Of a stretch of 64,000 nt of DNA, positions 25,482 to 34,392 are shown one piece after another (the stretch's first letter is position 1; every line of letters begins with the position of its first letter). The DNA lies in NCBI RefSeq assembly GCF_019448255.1, contig NZ_CP080410.1, forward strand, positions 1,302,001 to 1,366,000. Reading direction: 5' to 3'. The translations under genes and the position numbers were made by a program. This DNA comes from Qipengyuania flava (GTDB lineage Bacteria > Pseudomonadota > Alphaproteobacteria > Sphingomonadales > Sphingomonadaceae). The notes under the pieces are model-generated. The model searched no databases. It saw nothing but the letters and a program-made list of their open reading frames with translations, and was not told where the DNA came from.

Positions 25482-26165
25482 ATGAGCGGGGAGGAACAGC
25501 ACGCCCGGCATGTGGCCATCATCATGGATGGCAACGGCCGCTGGGCGAAGCGCAAGCACCTGCCGCGCGCCATGGGTCACCGCAAGGGTGTGGAGGCCGT
25601 GCGCGCGCTCGTGCGCAGCATCAAGGACACCTCGATCGAATGCCTGACGCTCTATGCGTTCTCCTCGGAGAACTGGAAGAGGCCCGAGGAAGAGGTCGAC
25701 GACCTGATGAACCTCATGCGCAAGTTCATCAAATCGGACTTGCCCGAATTCATCGCCAACGACGTGAAGCTCCATATCCTGGGTGACTGGCAGGGCCTTG
25801 CGCCCGATATTGTCGCCATGCTTCAAGACGCGCTCGAGAAAACCTCGGGCGGCTCGCGGACCCTTGCCGTCGCGCTCAATTACGGCGCGCAAGCGGAAAT
25901 CGTGCAGGCGGCGCGCAAGGCCGCCGCCGAGGGTGAGATCGACGAAGCCGCGCTCGAACGTCACCTCTACACCGCCTCGCTCCCCCCGCTCGACCTGTTG
26001 ATCCGCACCAGCGGTGAAGTGCGCCTGTCGAATTTTCTCTTGTGGCAGGCGGCTTACGCGGAGATGCTGTTCATCGACGTGCTGTGGCCGGACTTCACGC
26101 CCGACCACCTGAAGCGCGCATTGGCCGATTTCGCGGATAGGGAGAGGCGATTTGGCGGACGCTGA
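25482..26165 (+). CDS. uppS: Isoprenyl transferase (undecaprenyl diphosphate synthase)
   Basis: 227 residues. Cis-prenyltransferase landmarks: HVAIIMDGNGRWAKRK with catalytic Asp16, GHRKGVEAVR, YAFSSENWKRP, and LLIRTSGEVRLSNFLLWQ near the C-terminus. It extends farnesyl diphosphate to the C55 carrier used for peptidoglycan and surface polysaccharide. Its 3' end overlaps cdsA by 14 bp. Confidence 0.96.
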   Translation: MSGEEQHARHVAIIMDGNGRWAKRKHLPRAMGHRKGVEAVRALVRSIKDTSIECLTLYAFSSENWKRPEEEVDDLMNLMRKFIKSDLPEFIANDVKLHILGDWQGLAPDIVAMLQDALEKTSGGSRTLAVALNYGAQAEIVQAARKAAAEGEIDEAALERHLYTASLPPLDLLIRTSGEVRLSNFLLWQAAYAEMLFIDVLWPDFTPDHLKRALADFADRERRFGGR

Positions 26166-26868
26166 GACAGCTGAGGCGGCAAAGCCGCAATCGAAGACAT
26201 CCGACCTGCCGGTACGCATCGTATCCGCGCTGGTCATGGTTGCAATTGCGGTCGGGGCGCTGGTGGCAGGCGATCCCTGGTTCACATGGTTTATCGCTGC
26301 GGTCATCCTCGCCACCTTCATCGAATTCCTGCTGCTGGTCGTCAAAGCGACGCAGAACGTGCCTTTCCGCCTCGCCGGACTGCTAGCAGGTGCTGTCTAC
26401 ATCGGCCTTGCGGGTGTCGTCCTCTCGCGGTTTCCGGTGTTCATCGTTGTGGGTGTGGTCGGCGCGGTCGTGTTTGTGGACGTCTTCGCCTATTTCACCG
26501 GTCGCGCGCTGGGCGGCCCAAAGATTGCTCCATCGATCAGCCCGTCGAAGACCTGGGCGGGTCTGCTGGGCGGCGTTATCGGCGCAACCGTCTGGCTGGC
26601 CGGTTTCATCTATGTCGCCGCACGTTCGATCTCCGGCGATACGACGACCTTCTTCGATGGCGCCGAGCTGGTTCAGATCCTCGCCATGGGCGCGGCGACG
26701 GCGGTTGCAGCGCAGGCGGGCGATTTCTTCGAGAGCTGGCTCAAGCGCAAGGCGGGCGTGAAGGACAGCTCGCGCCTCATTCCCGGCCACGGCGGTGTGT
26801 TTGACCGCGTGGACGGCATGATCCCCGTGATCCTGCTGGCTGGCGGCGTCCTCGGGGCTGCGGCCTGA
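26152..26868 (+). CDS. cdsA: Phosphatidate cytidylyltransferase
   Basis: 238 residues with a TTG start at 26152 placed after AGGGAGAGG inside the uppS coding end. About six to seven membrane helices. The family C-terminal signature appears as VDVFAYFTGRALGGPKIAPSISPSKTW and later RLIPGHGGVFDRVDGM. It makes CDP-diacylglycerol, the precursor for PssA (20725) and PgsA (54087). The ATG of dxr shares its last base with the cdsA stop (TGATG). Confidence 0.95.
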   Translation: MADAETAEAAKPQSKTSDLPVRIVSALVMVAIAVGALVAGDPWFTWFIAAVILATFIEFLLLVVKATQNVPFRLAGLLAGAVYIGLAGVVLSRFPVFIVVGVVGAVVFVDVFAYFTGRALGGPKIAPSISPSKTWAGLLGGVIGATVWLAGFIYVAARSISGDTTTFFDGAELVQILAMGAATAVAAQAGDFFESWLKRKAGVKDSSRLIPGHGGVFDRVDGMIPVILLAGGVLGAAA

Positions 26869-28016
26869 TGCGCACTATTTCGGTCCTTGGCGCGACGGGG
26901 TCGGTGGGCGAGCAGACGCTCGACCTCATCCGGCGCAACGCTGCGGACTGGAAGGTCGAGGTGCTGACGGCGAACTCCAATGTGGAGAAGCTGGCAGCCG
27001 CCGCGCGCGAATTCGGCGCGAGCGTAGCCGTCGTTGCGGACGACCGGCACCTCGCTGCGCTGCGCGAAGCGCTGGCGGGAAGCGGTATCGAAGCGGCTGC
27101 GGGTCGCAGAGCTCTGTGTGAAGCGGCGGGGCGCCCGGTCGACATGACCGTTGCTGCGATCGTCGGCTGCGCGGGGCTGGGCCCGGTCATGGCCGCGGTA
27201 GAGCAGGGCGGGACCATCGCACTCGCCAACAAGGAGGCGCTGGTTTCGGCCGGCGAAGTCCTTACCGCCGCGGTGACCAAACATGGCGCCACGCTGCTCC
27301 CGACCGACAGCGAGCATAACGCCATCTTCCAGTGCCTGCAGGGCGGGTCGATCGAGGATGTGCGCTCGATCACGCTGACGGCCAGCGGCGGCCCCTTGCG
27401 CACGGTGGAGGATCTCTCCGCCGTGACGCCCGAACAGGCCATCGCGCATCCCAACTGGGACATGGGTGCCAAGATCAGCGTCGACAGCGCAACCATGTTC
27501 AACAAGGGCCTCGAACTGATCGAGGCGCATCACCTGTTCCCGGTCGGCCTCGACAAGATCCGTATCGTGGTTCACCCGCAAAGCGTGATCCATTCGATGG
27601 TCGAATACCGTGATGGCTCCACGCTCGCCCAGCTCGGCCCGTCCGACATGCGGGTGCCGATTGCCAGCTGCCTTGCCTGGCCCAAGCGCATGGATACGCC
27701 GATGGCGCCGCTCGACCTGCCGGCGATTGGCGAGATGACCTTTTTCCATCCCGATGAAGAGCGCTTCCCGGCGACCCGTCTCGCCCGCGAGGCGGCCGAA
27801 GCGGGCGGGGCGGCCCCGGCCGTTCTCAACGCCGCCAACGAGATTGCAGTTGCCGCGTTTCTCGATCGTAAGATTGCGTTCAGCCGGATTGCGATATTGG
27901 TCGAGAGTGTCCTCGACCAGGGCGAGCTGCCCGCAGCCCCGAGGACCCTTGAAGAGGTGTTGCGCGTTGATGAAGAAGCGCGCGCCCGCGCAACCCGAAT
28001 TCTGGAGCCTGCATAA
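26868..28016 (+). CDS. dxr: 1-deoxy-D-xylulose 5-phosphate reductoisomerase
   Basis: 382 residues. The NADPH-binding GATGSVGEQTLDLI starts the protein; ALANKEALVSAG and LLPTDSEHNAIFQCL hold metal and substrate ligands; ASGGPLR and NWDMGAKISVDSATMFNKGLE complete the active site. It catalyses the committed step of the MEP isoprenoid pathway, feeding UppS in the same operon. Confidence 0.97.
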   Translation: MRTISVLGATGSVGEQTLDLIRRNAADWKVEVLTANSNVEKLAAAAREFGASVAVVADDRHLAALREALAGSGIEAAAGRRALCEAAGRPVDMTVAAIVGCAGLGPVMAAVEQGGTIALANKEALVSAGEVLTAAVTKHGATLLPTDSEHNAIFQCLQGGSIEDVRSITLTASGGPLRTVEDLSAVTPEQAIAHPNWDMGAKISVDSATMFNKGLELIEAHHLFPVGLDKIRIVVHPQSVIHSMVEYRDGSTLAQLGPSDMRVPIASCLAWPKRMDTPMAPLDLPAIGEMTFFHPDEERFPATRLAREAAEAGGAAPAVLNAANEIAVAAFLDRKIAFSRIAILVESVLDQGELPAAPRTLEEVLRVDEEARARATRILEPA

Positions 28017-28019
28017 CCC

Positions 28020-29162
28020 GTGGACCTGAACCTGCCCCTCTGGCTTTACTATGTGCTCGGCTTCCCGCTGCTGCTGGGCCCGCTGGTCACCATTCACGAG
28101 CTTGGACATTATCTGGTCGGCCGTTGGTTTGGCGTCCAGGCGGAGGCTTTCTCCGTCGGTTTCGGTAAGGAAATCTGGGGCTTCACCGACAAACGTGGCA
28201 CGCGCTGGAAACTTTCCGCACTGCCGCTGGGCGGCTATGTCCAATTCAAGGGCGACATGAACCCGGCCAGCATTCCCGATGCCGATGCGGTGGCCCAGGC
28301 CTCGCCCGAAGAGCGCAACGGGAGCTTCCACCACGCCGCGCTGTGGAAGCGCGCGCTGATCGTGTTCGCGGGTCCGGCCACGAACATACTTCTGACCCTT
28401 GCCATCTTCGCGAGCTTCTTTGCCTTCTACGGCAAGCCCGTCCCGACCGATCTGGACGCGCAGCTTACGGTTGCCGAGTTTGCGGAAATTTCGCCTGCTC
28501 GGGCTGCCGGTATCGAGATCGGCGACCGCATCGTCGCGGTCGAAGGCGAGGTGATGGAGGAGTTCCGCGACGTCCAGAACGCGATCATGCTTTATCCCGG
28601 TCGCACTCTCGACATCACGGTCGAGCGCGACGGAGCGGAGCAGATCATTCCGGTGCCCGTGCGCAGCGTCGAGATGGAAGACGATTTCGGCAACGTTTCC
28701 AAGGTGGGCCTCATCGGAATTGCCTCGGGCGCAGCCGGGTTCGAGTTCGAACCCCAGGGCATCGTCTCCTCGCTGGGCCTGGCGGTCGACCACTCGATCG
28801 GGATCGTCGACATGATGGTCACCGGCATCGGCCAGATTTTCACTGGCGAGCGTTCGGTTCAGGAGCTCGGCGGGCCGGTCAAGATTGCCAAGTTCTCCGG
28901 CGAGCAGCTCAGCCTAGGCGCGCTGGCGTTCATCAATTTTGTCGCGCTGATCTCGCTTAACTTGGCATTCATCAACCTCCTGCCAATCCCGGCTCTCGAC
29001 GGCGGGCACCTGGCTTTTTACGCGGCTGAAGCAGTCCGCCGGAAGCCGATTGGTCCGCGCGGTCAGGAAGTGGCGTACCGCGCCGGCGTGGCTCTCGTGC
29101 TCATGCTGATGGTGTTCGTCACGATCAACGATCTGGCGACGCTTCCCGTTTTCGGGAATTAG
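28020..29162 (+). CDS. rseP: Site-2 intramembrane metalloprotease RseP
   Basis: 380 residues from GTG 28020. HELGH at residues 26-30 is the zinc site in the first membrane helix; a PDZ domain follows (about residues 130-210). The late FINLLPIPALDGGH supplies the third zinc ligand and substrate groove. It cleaves anti-sigma factors and signal-peptide remnants in the membrane as part of envelope stress control. It lies immediately before bamA as in many proteobacteria. Confidence 0.95.
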   Translation: MDLNLPLWLYYVLGFPLLLGPLVTIHELGHYLVGRWFGVQAEAFSVGFGKEIWGFTDKRGTRWKLSALPLGGYVQFKGDMNPASIPDADAVAQASPEERNGSFHHAALWKRALIVFAGPATNILLTLAIFASFFAFYGKPVPTDLDAQLTVAEFAEISPARAAGIEIGDRIVAVEGEVMEEFRDVQNAIMLYPGRTLDITVERDGAEQIIPVPVRSVEMEDDFGNVSKVGLIGIASGAAGFEFEPQGIVSSLGLAVDHSIGIVDMMVTGIGQIFTGERSVQELGGPVKIAKFSGEQLSLGALAFINFVALISLNLAFINLLPIPALDGGHLAFYAAEAVRRKPIGPRGQEVAYRAGVALVLMLMVFVTINDLATLPVFGN

Positions 29163-29303
29163 CCGGGGAAAGGGAGCGGGATACCGGCATTTCGCCGCAG
29201 CAAAGCTTGATTGGTAAAGGCGCATGGGGCAGGGGACGGCATGGCCGCCTCGCACAGTGTGGCCTGACGCCGGATCGGGGCTGCGACAGCCGGATCTGCT
29301 GTA

Positions 29304-32045
29304 ATGCAAACGAGGACGGGAATCTCCTTGTCGATGACTGATTTTGCTTCTGCCGCCACGCGACGCAAGAACGCCCCTGCGCGTCTGGCGATCGGCCTGC
29401 TGGCCGGGACCATGCTTGCCGGGATGCCCGGCCTCGCTTTCGCCCAGGACGAGGAAGGCGCCGAACCGGCGGCTCCGGCTCCTGCCCCGGTGATCCAGCA
29501 GGAAATCGTGCAGACCATCGCGGTCAGCGGCGCGCAGCGCCTCGAGCCGCAGACGATCCTGTCCTACATCGAACTGCGCCCGGGCGACGCCTGGACCCAG
29601 GCCGCCGGCGACGAAGTCCTCAAGGACCTCTACGCGACCGAGCTGTTCTCGACCGCCAGCGTGATCAACAACAACGGCAATGTGGTCATCAACATTGTCG
29701 AGAATCCGGTCATCAACCGCATCATCCTTGAGGGCAACCGCCGCCTCAAGAACGACAAGATCCTGCCCGAGATCAAGCTGGCTCCGCGCCAGATCTTCAC
29801 GCGCTCCAAGGTGCGCGCGGACGTGGCCCGCATCATCGAGCTTTACAAGCGCCAGGGCCGCTTTGCTGCCACTGTCGAGCCGAAGATGGTCGAGCTGTCG
29901 CAGAACCGCGTCGATATCGTGTTCGAGATCAGCGAAGGGCCGAAGTCCAAGGTCCGCCAGATCAACATCATCGGCAACGAGGCCTTCTCGGATGGCGAGC
30001 TGCGCGGTGAGATGGTCACCAAGCAGGCCCGTATCACCAGCTTCCTCAGCTCGAACACCAGCTACGACCCCGATCGCCTCGCGTTCGACCAGCAGAAGCT
30101 GCGCCAGTTCTACCTGACCGAAGGCTATGCCGATTTCCGCGTGATTTCGGCTGTGGCCGAACTGACGCCGGACAAGCGCGACTTCATCATCACCTACGTG
30201 GTCGAGGAAGGCGAGCGCTACAAATTCGGCGAAGTTGCGGTGGATTCGCAGCTGCGCGATTTCGACGACGACGCCATGACCCAGCGCCTGCCGATGCAAG
30301 GCGGCGATTGGTACGACGCAAAGCTGGTTGAGGACACGGTCGAACAGCTGACCGAGCTGGCCGGTACCTTCGGCTACGCCTTTGCCGATGTCGCACCCCA
30401 GTTCTCGCGCAACCAGGACGACCTGACGATGGACGTCACCTTTGTCCTGCGCCAGGCGCCGCGCGTTTACGTCGAGCGGATCGACGTCAACGGCAACACG
30501 CTGACGCAGGACAAGGTCGTGCGCCGCGAGTTCCGTATTGCGGAAGGCGATGCCTTCAACTCGCTGTCGGTTGCCCGTTCGACCGCGCGCATCAACTCGC
30601 TCGGCTTCTTCCAGGAAAACTTCGAGGTGAACCAGGTCGAAGGCAGCGCGCCCGACCGGATCGTCCTCGAAGCAAACGTGGAAGAGCAGGCGACCGGCGA
30701 ACTCCAGCTTTCGGCCGGTTTCTCGAGCCTGGAAAGCTTCATCCTCGCCGGCTCGATCCGCCAGCGCAACTTCCGCGGCCGCGGCCAGACCATCGGCCTC
30801 AGCCTCAACTATTCGCGCTTCTCGCAGTCGGCGCAGGTGAGCTTCACCGAACCCTATGTGTTCGACCGGAACATCTCGGCCGGTGTCGATATCTACCGCC
30901 GCGATCTCAACAACTTCAACCCGCGCAGCGCGGACCGCGATACGACATTCGAACAGTCGACCACGGGTCTTTCGCTGCGCGCCGGTGTGCCGCTGACCGA
31001 ATACATCAGTGCGATCGCCAGCTATACGTTCAACTACGATGAAGTGTCGCTCGACGAGTCGATCTACTTCTCCGACCGCGACGGCGACGGCATCGCGACC
31101 TGCGACCCGCTGCTGGCAAGCCGCTTCCTGTGCGAAGCGATCGGCGAACGCACGAGCTCGATCCTCGGCCTCACCTTCAACTACAACACGCTCGACAGCC
31201 GCCTGCGCCCGACGCGCGGCGAAACCTTCAGCTGGACGACCGAATTCGCTGGCCTCGGCGGCAGCGTGAAGTACATCCGCTCGCGCCTGCGTGGCGGCAA
31301 GTACTGGCCGCTGGGCAGCGGCTTCATCTTCTCGGTTACGGGCGAAGCAGGCTGGATCAAGGGGCTCGAAAGCAACGTCCCTGCCGGTCAGGACGAAGTG
31401 CGCCTGACGGATCGCTTCTTCCTGGGCGAGCCGCAGATCCGCGGCTTCGACATTCGCGGCGTCGGCCCGCGCATCGTGCGCCTCAACTACTTCGACGACG
31501 ATGGCGATCCCAGCACGCCGCTGGTGTCGCAGACGGTCGAAGACGCGCTGGCGCAGGACGCCCGCGTCGATGACGCCATCGGTGGTCGCGCCTACTACCT
31601 CGGCCGCGCCGAGATCGAGATTCCGCTGGGCAGCGGTGCCCGCGAACTCGGCCTGCGCCCGTCGATCTTCCTCGATGTCGGTTCGCTGTTCAACGTGACG
31701 CCGCCGCTCCTGCAGGACTTTCCGAACGGCGTGCAGCGTAGCGATGCGGACGGCAACCTGCTGTTCGAACAGCTGGGCACGGATGCCGATGGCAATCCGA
31801 TCCTTGAACTCGTGCCCAACGCGACTGCGCCTGATGGCACGCCCAACAACCCGAGCATTTTCCCCGGCACCTTCTTCCGTGAAGTGTTTGTCGGTGACAG
31901 CCCGTCGCCCCGCGTTTCGGTGGGTGTCGGCGTGAATTGGAACTCGCCCTTCGGTCCGTTCCGGATCGACCTCTCGCATGTGCTGAAAAGCCAGCTGGGC
32001 GACCAGACCAAACTCTTCTCCTTCAACGTAGGAACGTCTTTCTAA
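29304..32045 (+). CDS. bamA: Outer membrane protein assembly factor BamA
   Basis: 913 residues (or 903 if ATG 29334 is used; neither start has a clear ribosome-binding site). A signal peptide ending near GLAFAQ is followed by five POTRA domains (about residues 65-450) and the Omp85 beta-barrel. The barrel contains the loop-6 motif VRGF-like as IRGFDIRGVGPR, and ends in a C-terminal Phe. It folds and inserts outer-membrane proteins. Unusual acidic, glycine-rich insertions occur in extracellular loops (SDRDGDGIATCDP near 31072-31110 and two DADGN segments near 31745-31800). Confidence 0.96.
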   Translation: MQTRTGISLSMTDFASAATRRKNAPARLAIGLLAGTMLAGMPGLAFAQDEEGAEPAAPAPAPVIQQEIVQTIAVSGAQRLEPQTILSYIELRPGDAWTQAAGDEVLKDLYATELFSTASVINNNGNVVINIVENPVINRIILEGNRRLKNDKILPEIKLAPRQIFTRSKVRADVARIIELYKRQGRFAATVEPKMVELSQNRVDIVFEISEGPKSKVRQINIIGNEAFSDGELRGEMVTKQARITSFLSSNTSYDPDRLAFDQQKLRQFYLTEGYADFRVISAVAELTPDKRDFIITYVVEEGERYKFGEVAVDSQLRDFDDDAMTQRLPMQGGDWYDAKLVEDTVEQLTELAGTFGYAFADVAPQFSRNQDDLTMDVTFVLRQAPRVYVERIDVNGNTLTQDKVVRREFRIAEGDAFNSLSVARSTARINSLGFFQENFEVNQVEGSAPDRIVLEANVEEQATGELQLSAGFSSLESFILAGSIRQRNFRGRGQTIGLSLNYSRFSQSAQVSFTEPYVFDRNISAGVDIYRRDLNNFNPRSADRDTTFEQSTTGLSLRAGVPLTEYISAIASYTFNYDEVSLDESIYFSDRDGDGIATCDPLLASRFLCEAIGERTSSILGLTFNYNTLDSRLRPTRGETFSWTTEFAGLGGSVKYIRSRLRGGKYWPLGSGFIFSVTGEAGWIKGLESNVPAGQDEVRLTDRFFLGEPQIRGFDIRGVGPRIVRLNYFDDDGDPSTPLVSQTVEDALAQDARVDDAIGGRAYYLGRAEIEIPLGSGARELGLRPSIFLDVGSLFNVTPPLLQDFPNGVQRSDADGNLLFEQLGTDADGNPILELVPNATAPDGTPNNPSIFPGTFFREVFVGDSPSPRVSVGVGVNWNSPFGPFRIDLSHVLKSQLGDQTKLFSFNVGTSF

Positions 32046-32722
32046 TGAACCTCTTTGCCAAGACCATCGCCGCGGCCGCACTTGCCGGCACGGCCGCCAT
32101 TGCAACGCCTGCCGCAGCCCAGGTTTCGGGCATCGCCACCAGCAGCCCGGAAGCCGTGATCGTGCGCAGCCAGGCGCGCATCAACGCCTACCAGCAGATC
32201 GACCAGCAGTACGCGACGCAGATCCAGCAGGCCGTCACCCTGCGCCAGGAAATGGCCACGCTGCAGCAAAGCCTCGATACCAACAACGACGGTCAGGTCA
32301 CGCAGGCCGAAGCCCAGGCCAATGCCGGTGTCGTGCAGCAGCTCCAGCAGAAGGAGCAGCAGCTCGCACAGATCTCGCAGCCGATCGTGCTCGCGCAGAC
32401 CTACGCCATCGAGCAGCTGATCAACGACTACAACAACGTCCAGCAGCAGGTCATCCAGCAGAAGGGCATCCAGCTCCTCCTGACGCCGGAAGCCATCCAG
32501 TGGGGTCCGGACACGCTGAACGTGACCAACGACCTGGTTGCGACGATGAACCAGCGTATGCCGAGCGTGCAGATCACCCCGCCGGCCGGCTGGCGCCCGC
32601 GCCAGGAATCGCTGCAGACCCAGCAGACCGTTTCGCAGGTCCTGCTCGGCGTTGCACAGCGCCAGGCTGCCGCCCAGCAGCAGCAACAGCAGCAACAGAC
32701 CCAGCAGCCGACCGGCCGCTAA
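32045..32722 (+). CDS. Skp/OmpH family periplasmic chaperone with EF-hand-like loop
   Basis: 225 residues from an ATG sharing one base with the bamA stop (TAATG). A signal peptide (to about residue 26, PAAAQ) leads to a long Gln-rich helical hairpin typical of Skp. At residues 78-89 lies [12 protein letters not shown], which has the ligand positions of a 12-residue calcium-binding EF-hand loop (D1, N3, D5, G6, T9, E12). The protein ends in a poly-Gln tail (about 213-220). Skp chaperones carry unfolded outer-membrane proteins to BamA, encoded just upstream. The EF-hand is unusual for the family. Confidence 0.88.
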   Translation: MNLFAKTIAAAALAGTAAIATPAAAQVSGIATSSPEAVIVRSQARINAYQQIDQQYATQIQQAVTLRQEMATLQQSLDTNNDGQVTQAEAQANAGVVQQLQQKEQQLAQISQPIVLAQTYAIEQLINDYNNVQQQVIQQKGIQLLLTPEAIQWGPDTLNVTNDLVATMNQRMPSVQITPPAGWRPRQESLQTQQTVSQVLLGVAQRQAAAQQQQQQQQTQQPTGR

Positions 32723-32744
32723 TCGCACTATCGGGAGCAGGGGC

Positions 32745-33197
32745 ATGAGCGAGACCGGTTTCGACGTTGTCGAGGTGCTGAAGCGCCTTCCGCATCGCTA
32801 TCCCCTGCTGCTGGTTGACCGCGTGAAAGTGCTCGTCGTCGACGAGCGCATCCACGCGGTCAAAGCGGTCAGCTTCAACGAGGATTTCTTCCAGGGGCAT
32901 TTCCCCGGCGCGCCGATCATGCCCGGCGTGCTCCAGATCGAAGCGCTGGCTCAGGCCGCCGGCGTGCTCGCGGTGGAAAGCCTCGGTCTCGCAGGCTCGG
33001 GCAAGCTGGTCTATTTCATGGCGATCGAGAACGCGAAGTTCCGCGCTCCGGTCACACCCGGTGTGCTGCTCGATCTCGAAGCCGAGTTCGTCCAGAAGCG
33101 CGCCCGCGTGTGCAAGTTTGCCGGCAAGGCCAGCGTCGACGGCAAGGTGACCTGCGAGGTGCAGTTCACCGCCATGATCGCCGACGCCCCCGAATAA
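32745..33197 (+). CDS. fabZ: 3-hydroxyacyl-ACP dehydratase FabZ
   Basis: 150 residues from ATG 32745 (GGGAGCAGGGG upstream). Hotdog fold with [13 protein letters not shown], the catalytic [20 protein letters not shown] (His and Glu) and [14 protein letters not shown]. It dehydrates 3-hydroxyacyl-ACP in fatty-acid elongation. In LPS producers lpxD precedes and lpxA follows this gene; here skp precedes and rpmE follows. Confidence 0.96.
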   Translation: MSETGFDVVEVLKRLPHRYPLLLVDRVKVLVVDERIHAVKAVSFNEDFFQGHFPGAPIMPGVLQIEALAQAAGVLAVESLGLAGSGKLVYFMAIENAKFRAPVTPGVLLDLEAEFVQKRARVCKFAGKASVDGKVTCEVQFTAMIADAPE

Positions 33198-33292
33198 GGT
33201 TGCCAATCCCTGCGCTCGCCGCTATGCGCGCGCCTTCTCCACACAACAGCTGGACCGGTCGGAACCGTTCCGAGGCTAAGAGGACGCTTACA

Positions 33293-33517
33293 ATGAAGAC
33301 CGAAGGTCACCCCGATTATCACATGATCACGGTCAAGATGACCGATGGCACCGAATTCCAGACGCGCTCCACCTGGGGCAGCGAGGGCGATACGCTGCAG
33401 CTCGATATCGACCCGACCAGCCACCCGGCATGGACCGGCGGCACCAAGCAGATTCAGGAAGGCGGCCGCGTTGCAGCCTTCAACAAGCGTTTCGGCGGCC
33501 TCTCGCTCAAGAAGTAA
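33293..33517 (+). CDS. rpmE: 50S ribosomal protein L31
   Basis: 74 residues, the alphaproteobacterial cysteine-free form of L31 ([18 protein letters not shown]..., ending [12 protein letters not shown]). No zinc-ligand cysteines are present, so it is the C-minus type. It begins 95 bp after fabZ and is followed by a clear terminator. Confidence 0.95.
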   Translation: MKTEGHPDYHMITVKMTDGTEFQTRSTWGSEGDTLQLDIDPTSHPAWTGGTKQIQEGGRVAAFNKRFGGLSLKK

Positions 33518-33543
33518 GAGCGGCAAGCCACGCTGGCTTTTCG

Positions 33544-33571
33544 AAGGGCGGTCCTGCGGGGCCGCCCTTTT
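33544..33571 (+). terminator. Intrinsic terminator after rpmE
   Basis: AAGGGCGG (33544-33551) pairs with CCGCCCTT (33562-33569), followed by TT, 27 bases after the rpmE stop. The site also lies at the 3' end of the convergent DksA-like gene and could serve both strands, because the stem begins with AA. Confidence 0.7.
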
Positions 33572-33580
33572 GCGTTCCGG

Positions 33581-33898
33581 TCAGGATGCGCAGTCGATGC
33601 AGCGCGTGGCAATCGGGCGCGCCTCGAGACGTCCTTGCGAGATCGGATTGCCGCACTGGCTGCATATGCCGTAGCTGCCGTTTTCGATACGCAGCAGCGC
33701 CAGGCGGATCTGCCCGATCTCCGTGCGCAGCACCTCGTCGATCCCTTCCAGGGCCTCGTCGTCGGACAGGTCGACTGCCTGCTCGCTGAAATCGGCATCA
33801 AGTGGCTGGCGCAGGTCGTCTTCGATGACTTCGGCGCGGCCGAGCAGGTCCGCAAGGCGGGTCTGCAATTGGGTGCGCATGGCGCTGTAATCGGTCAT
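33581..33898 (-). CDS. DksA/TraR-type zinc-finger protein
   Basis: 105 residues: an N-terminal helical hairpin and a C-terminal four-cysteine zinc finger (YGICSQCGNPI and ATRCIDC). Such proteins bind the RNA polymerase secondary channel and modulate transcription with ppGpp. At 105 residues it is shorter than classical DksA (about 150) and lacks its longer coiled coil with the DxxDxA tip, so it is one of the small paralogues rather than DksA itself. Confidence 0.88.
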   Translation of the reverse strand: MTDYSAMRTQLQTRLADLLGRAEVIEDDLRQPLDADFSEQAVDLSDDEALEGIDEVLRTEIGQIRLALLRIENGSYGICSQCGNPISQGRLEARPIATRCIDCAS

Positions 33899-33969
33899 TC
33901 CTCGATCCCCGATGCTATTTGCGTTGAGGAACCGCTATCACAGGGCAAGGCGCGGGGAGTTGATGTGGA

Positions 33970-34392
33970 TCAATCCGGTTCCCGGACATAGCGCATCACA
34001 CCGACGTAGCGGTCTTCGCCCCCGTCGGCAGGGTGGTTCTGCCCGTCGAAAACGCGCACTTCGTCCATGTCGTAGATCGTCATCCCGTCGATGCAGGCGA
34101 AATTGACGCCATAGTGATCGGGTTCCGAGCGAAGTTGGTGGAACGGGTGGATGCCGCATTTCGAGCAGAAGTGGTGCTTCGCAGCCCCCGTGCCGAAGGT
34201 GTAGAGGGTCAGCGCATCCTCGCCTTCCAGAATTTCGAGCGAGGCGATGGGTACGTCGAACATGACGACGCCTTTCATCCCGCAGATGGTGCAGTTGCAG
34301 CGGCGCACCACGGGGTCTTCGGGGACAGTGAAGCGGAAGCGTACCGTGCCGCAATGGCATCCGCCTTCGTGCACATCGCCAGCCTTGAGCAT
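33970..34392 (-). CDS. GFA family zinc protein
   Basis: 140 residues from ATG 34392, which shares one base with the stop of the upstream oxygenase gene (TGATG). Zinc-binding cysteine sets are GGCHCGTVRF, RCNCTICG and FCSKCGI, as in the glutathione-dependent formaldehyde-activating (GFA/CENP-V) superfamily. The name does not guarantee that activity. Tight coupling to a 2OG oxygenase suggests it may detoxify a small aldehyde released by demethylation, but this is inference. Confidence 0.88.
   Translation of the reverse strand: MLKAGDVHEGGCHCGTVRFRFTVPEDPVVRRCNCTICGMKGVVMFDVPIASLEILEGEDALTLYTFGTGAAKHHFCSKCGIHPFHQLRSEPDHYGVNFACIDGMTIYDMDEVRVFDGQNHPADGGEDRYVGVMRYVREPD

Noticed and set aside
26673-28793. 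706-codon minus-strand frame opposite cdsA, dxr and rseP
   Set aside because: Same shadow effect. Three well-conserved plus-strand genes explain the region and the antisense translation has no motif.
28914-32105. 1063-codon open frame on the minus strand opposite bamA
   Set aside because: It is a composition shadow of a high-G+C gene: the plus-strand frame encodes a complete BamA with signal peptide, POTRA domains and barrel, while this frame has no recognisable domain and crosses gene borders.
32652-32722. CAG-rich tract at the end of the Skp homologue as a microsatellite or CRISPR-like repeat
   Set aside because: It is an in-frame poly-Gln coding tail mixing CAG and CAA codons, with no spacer structure.
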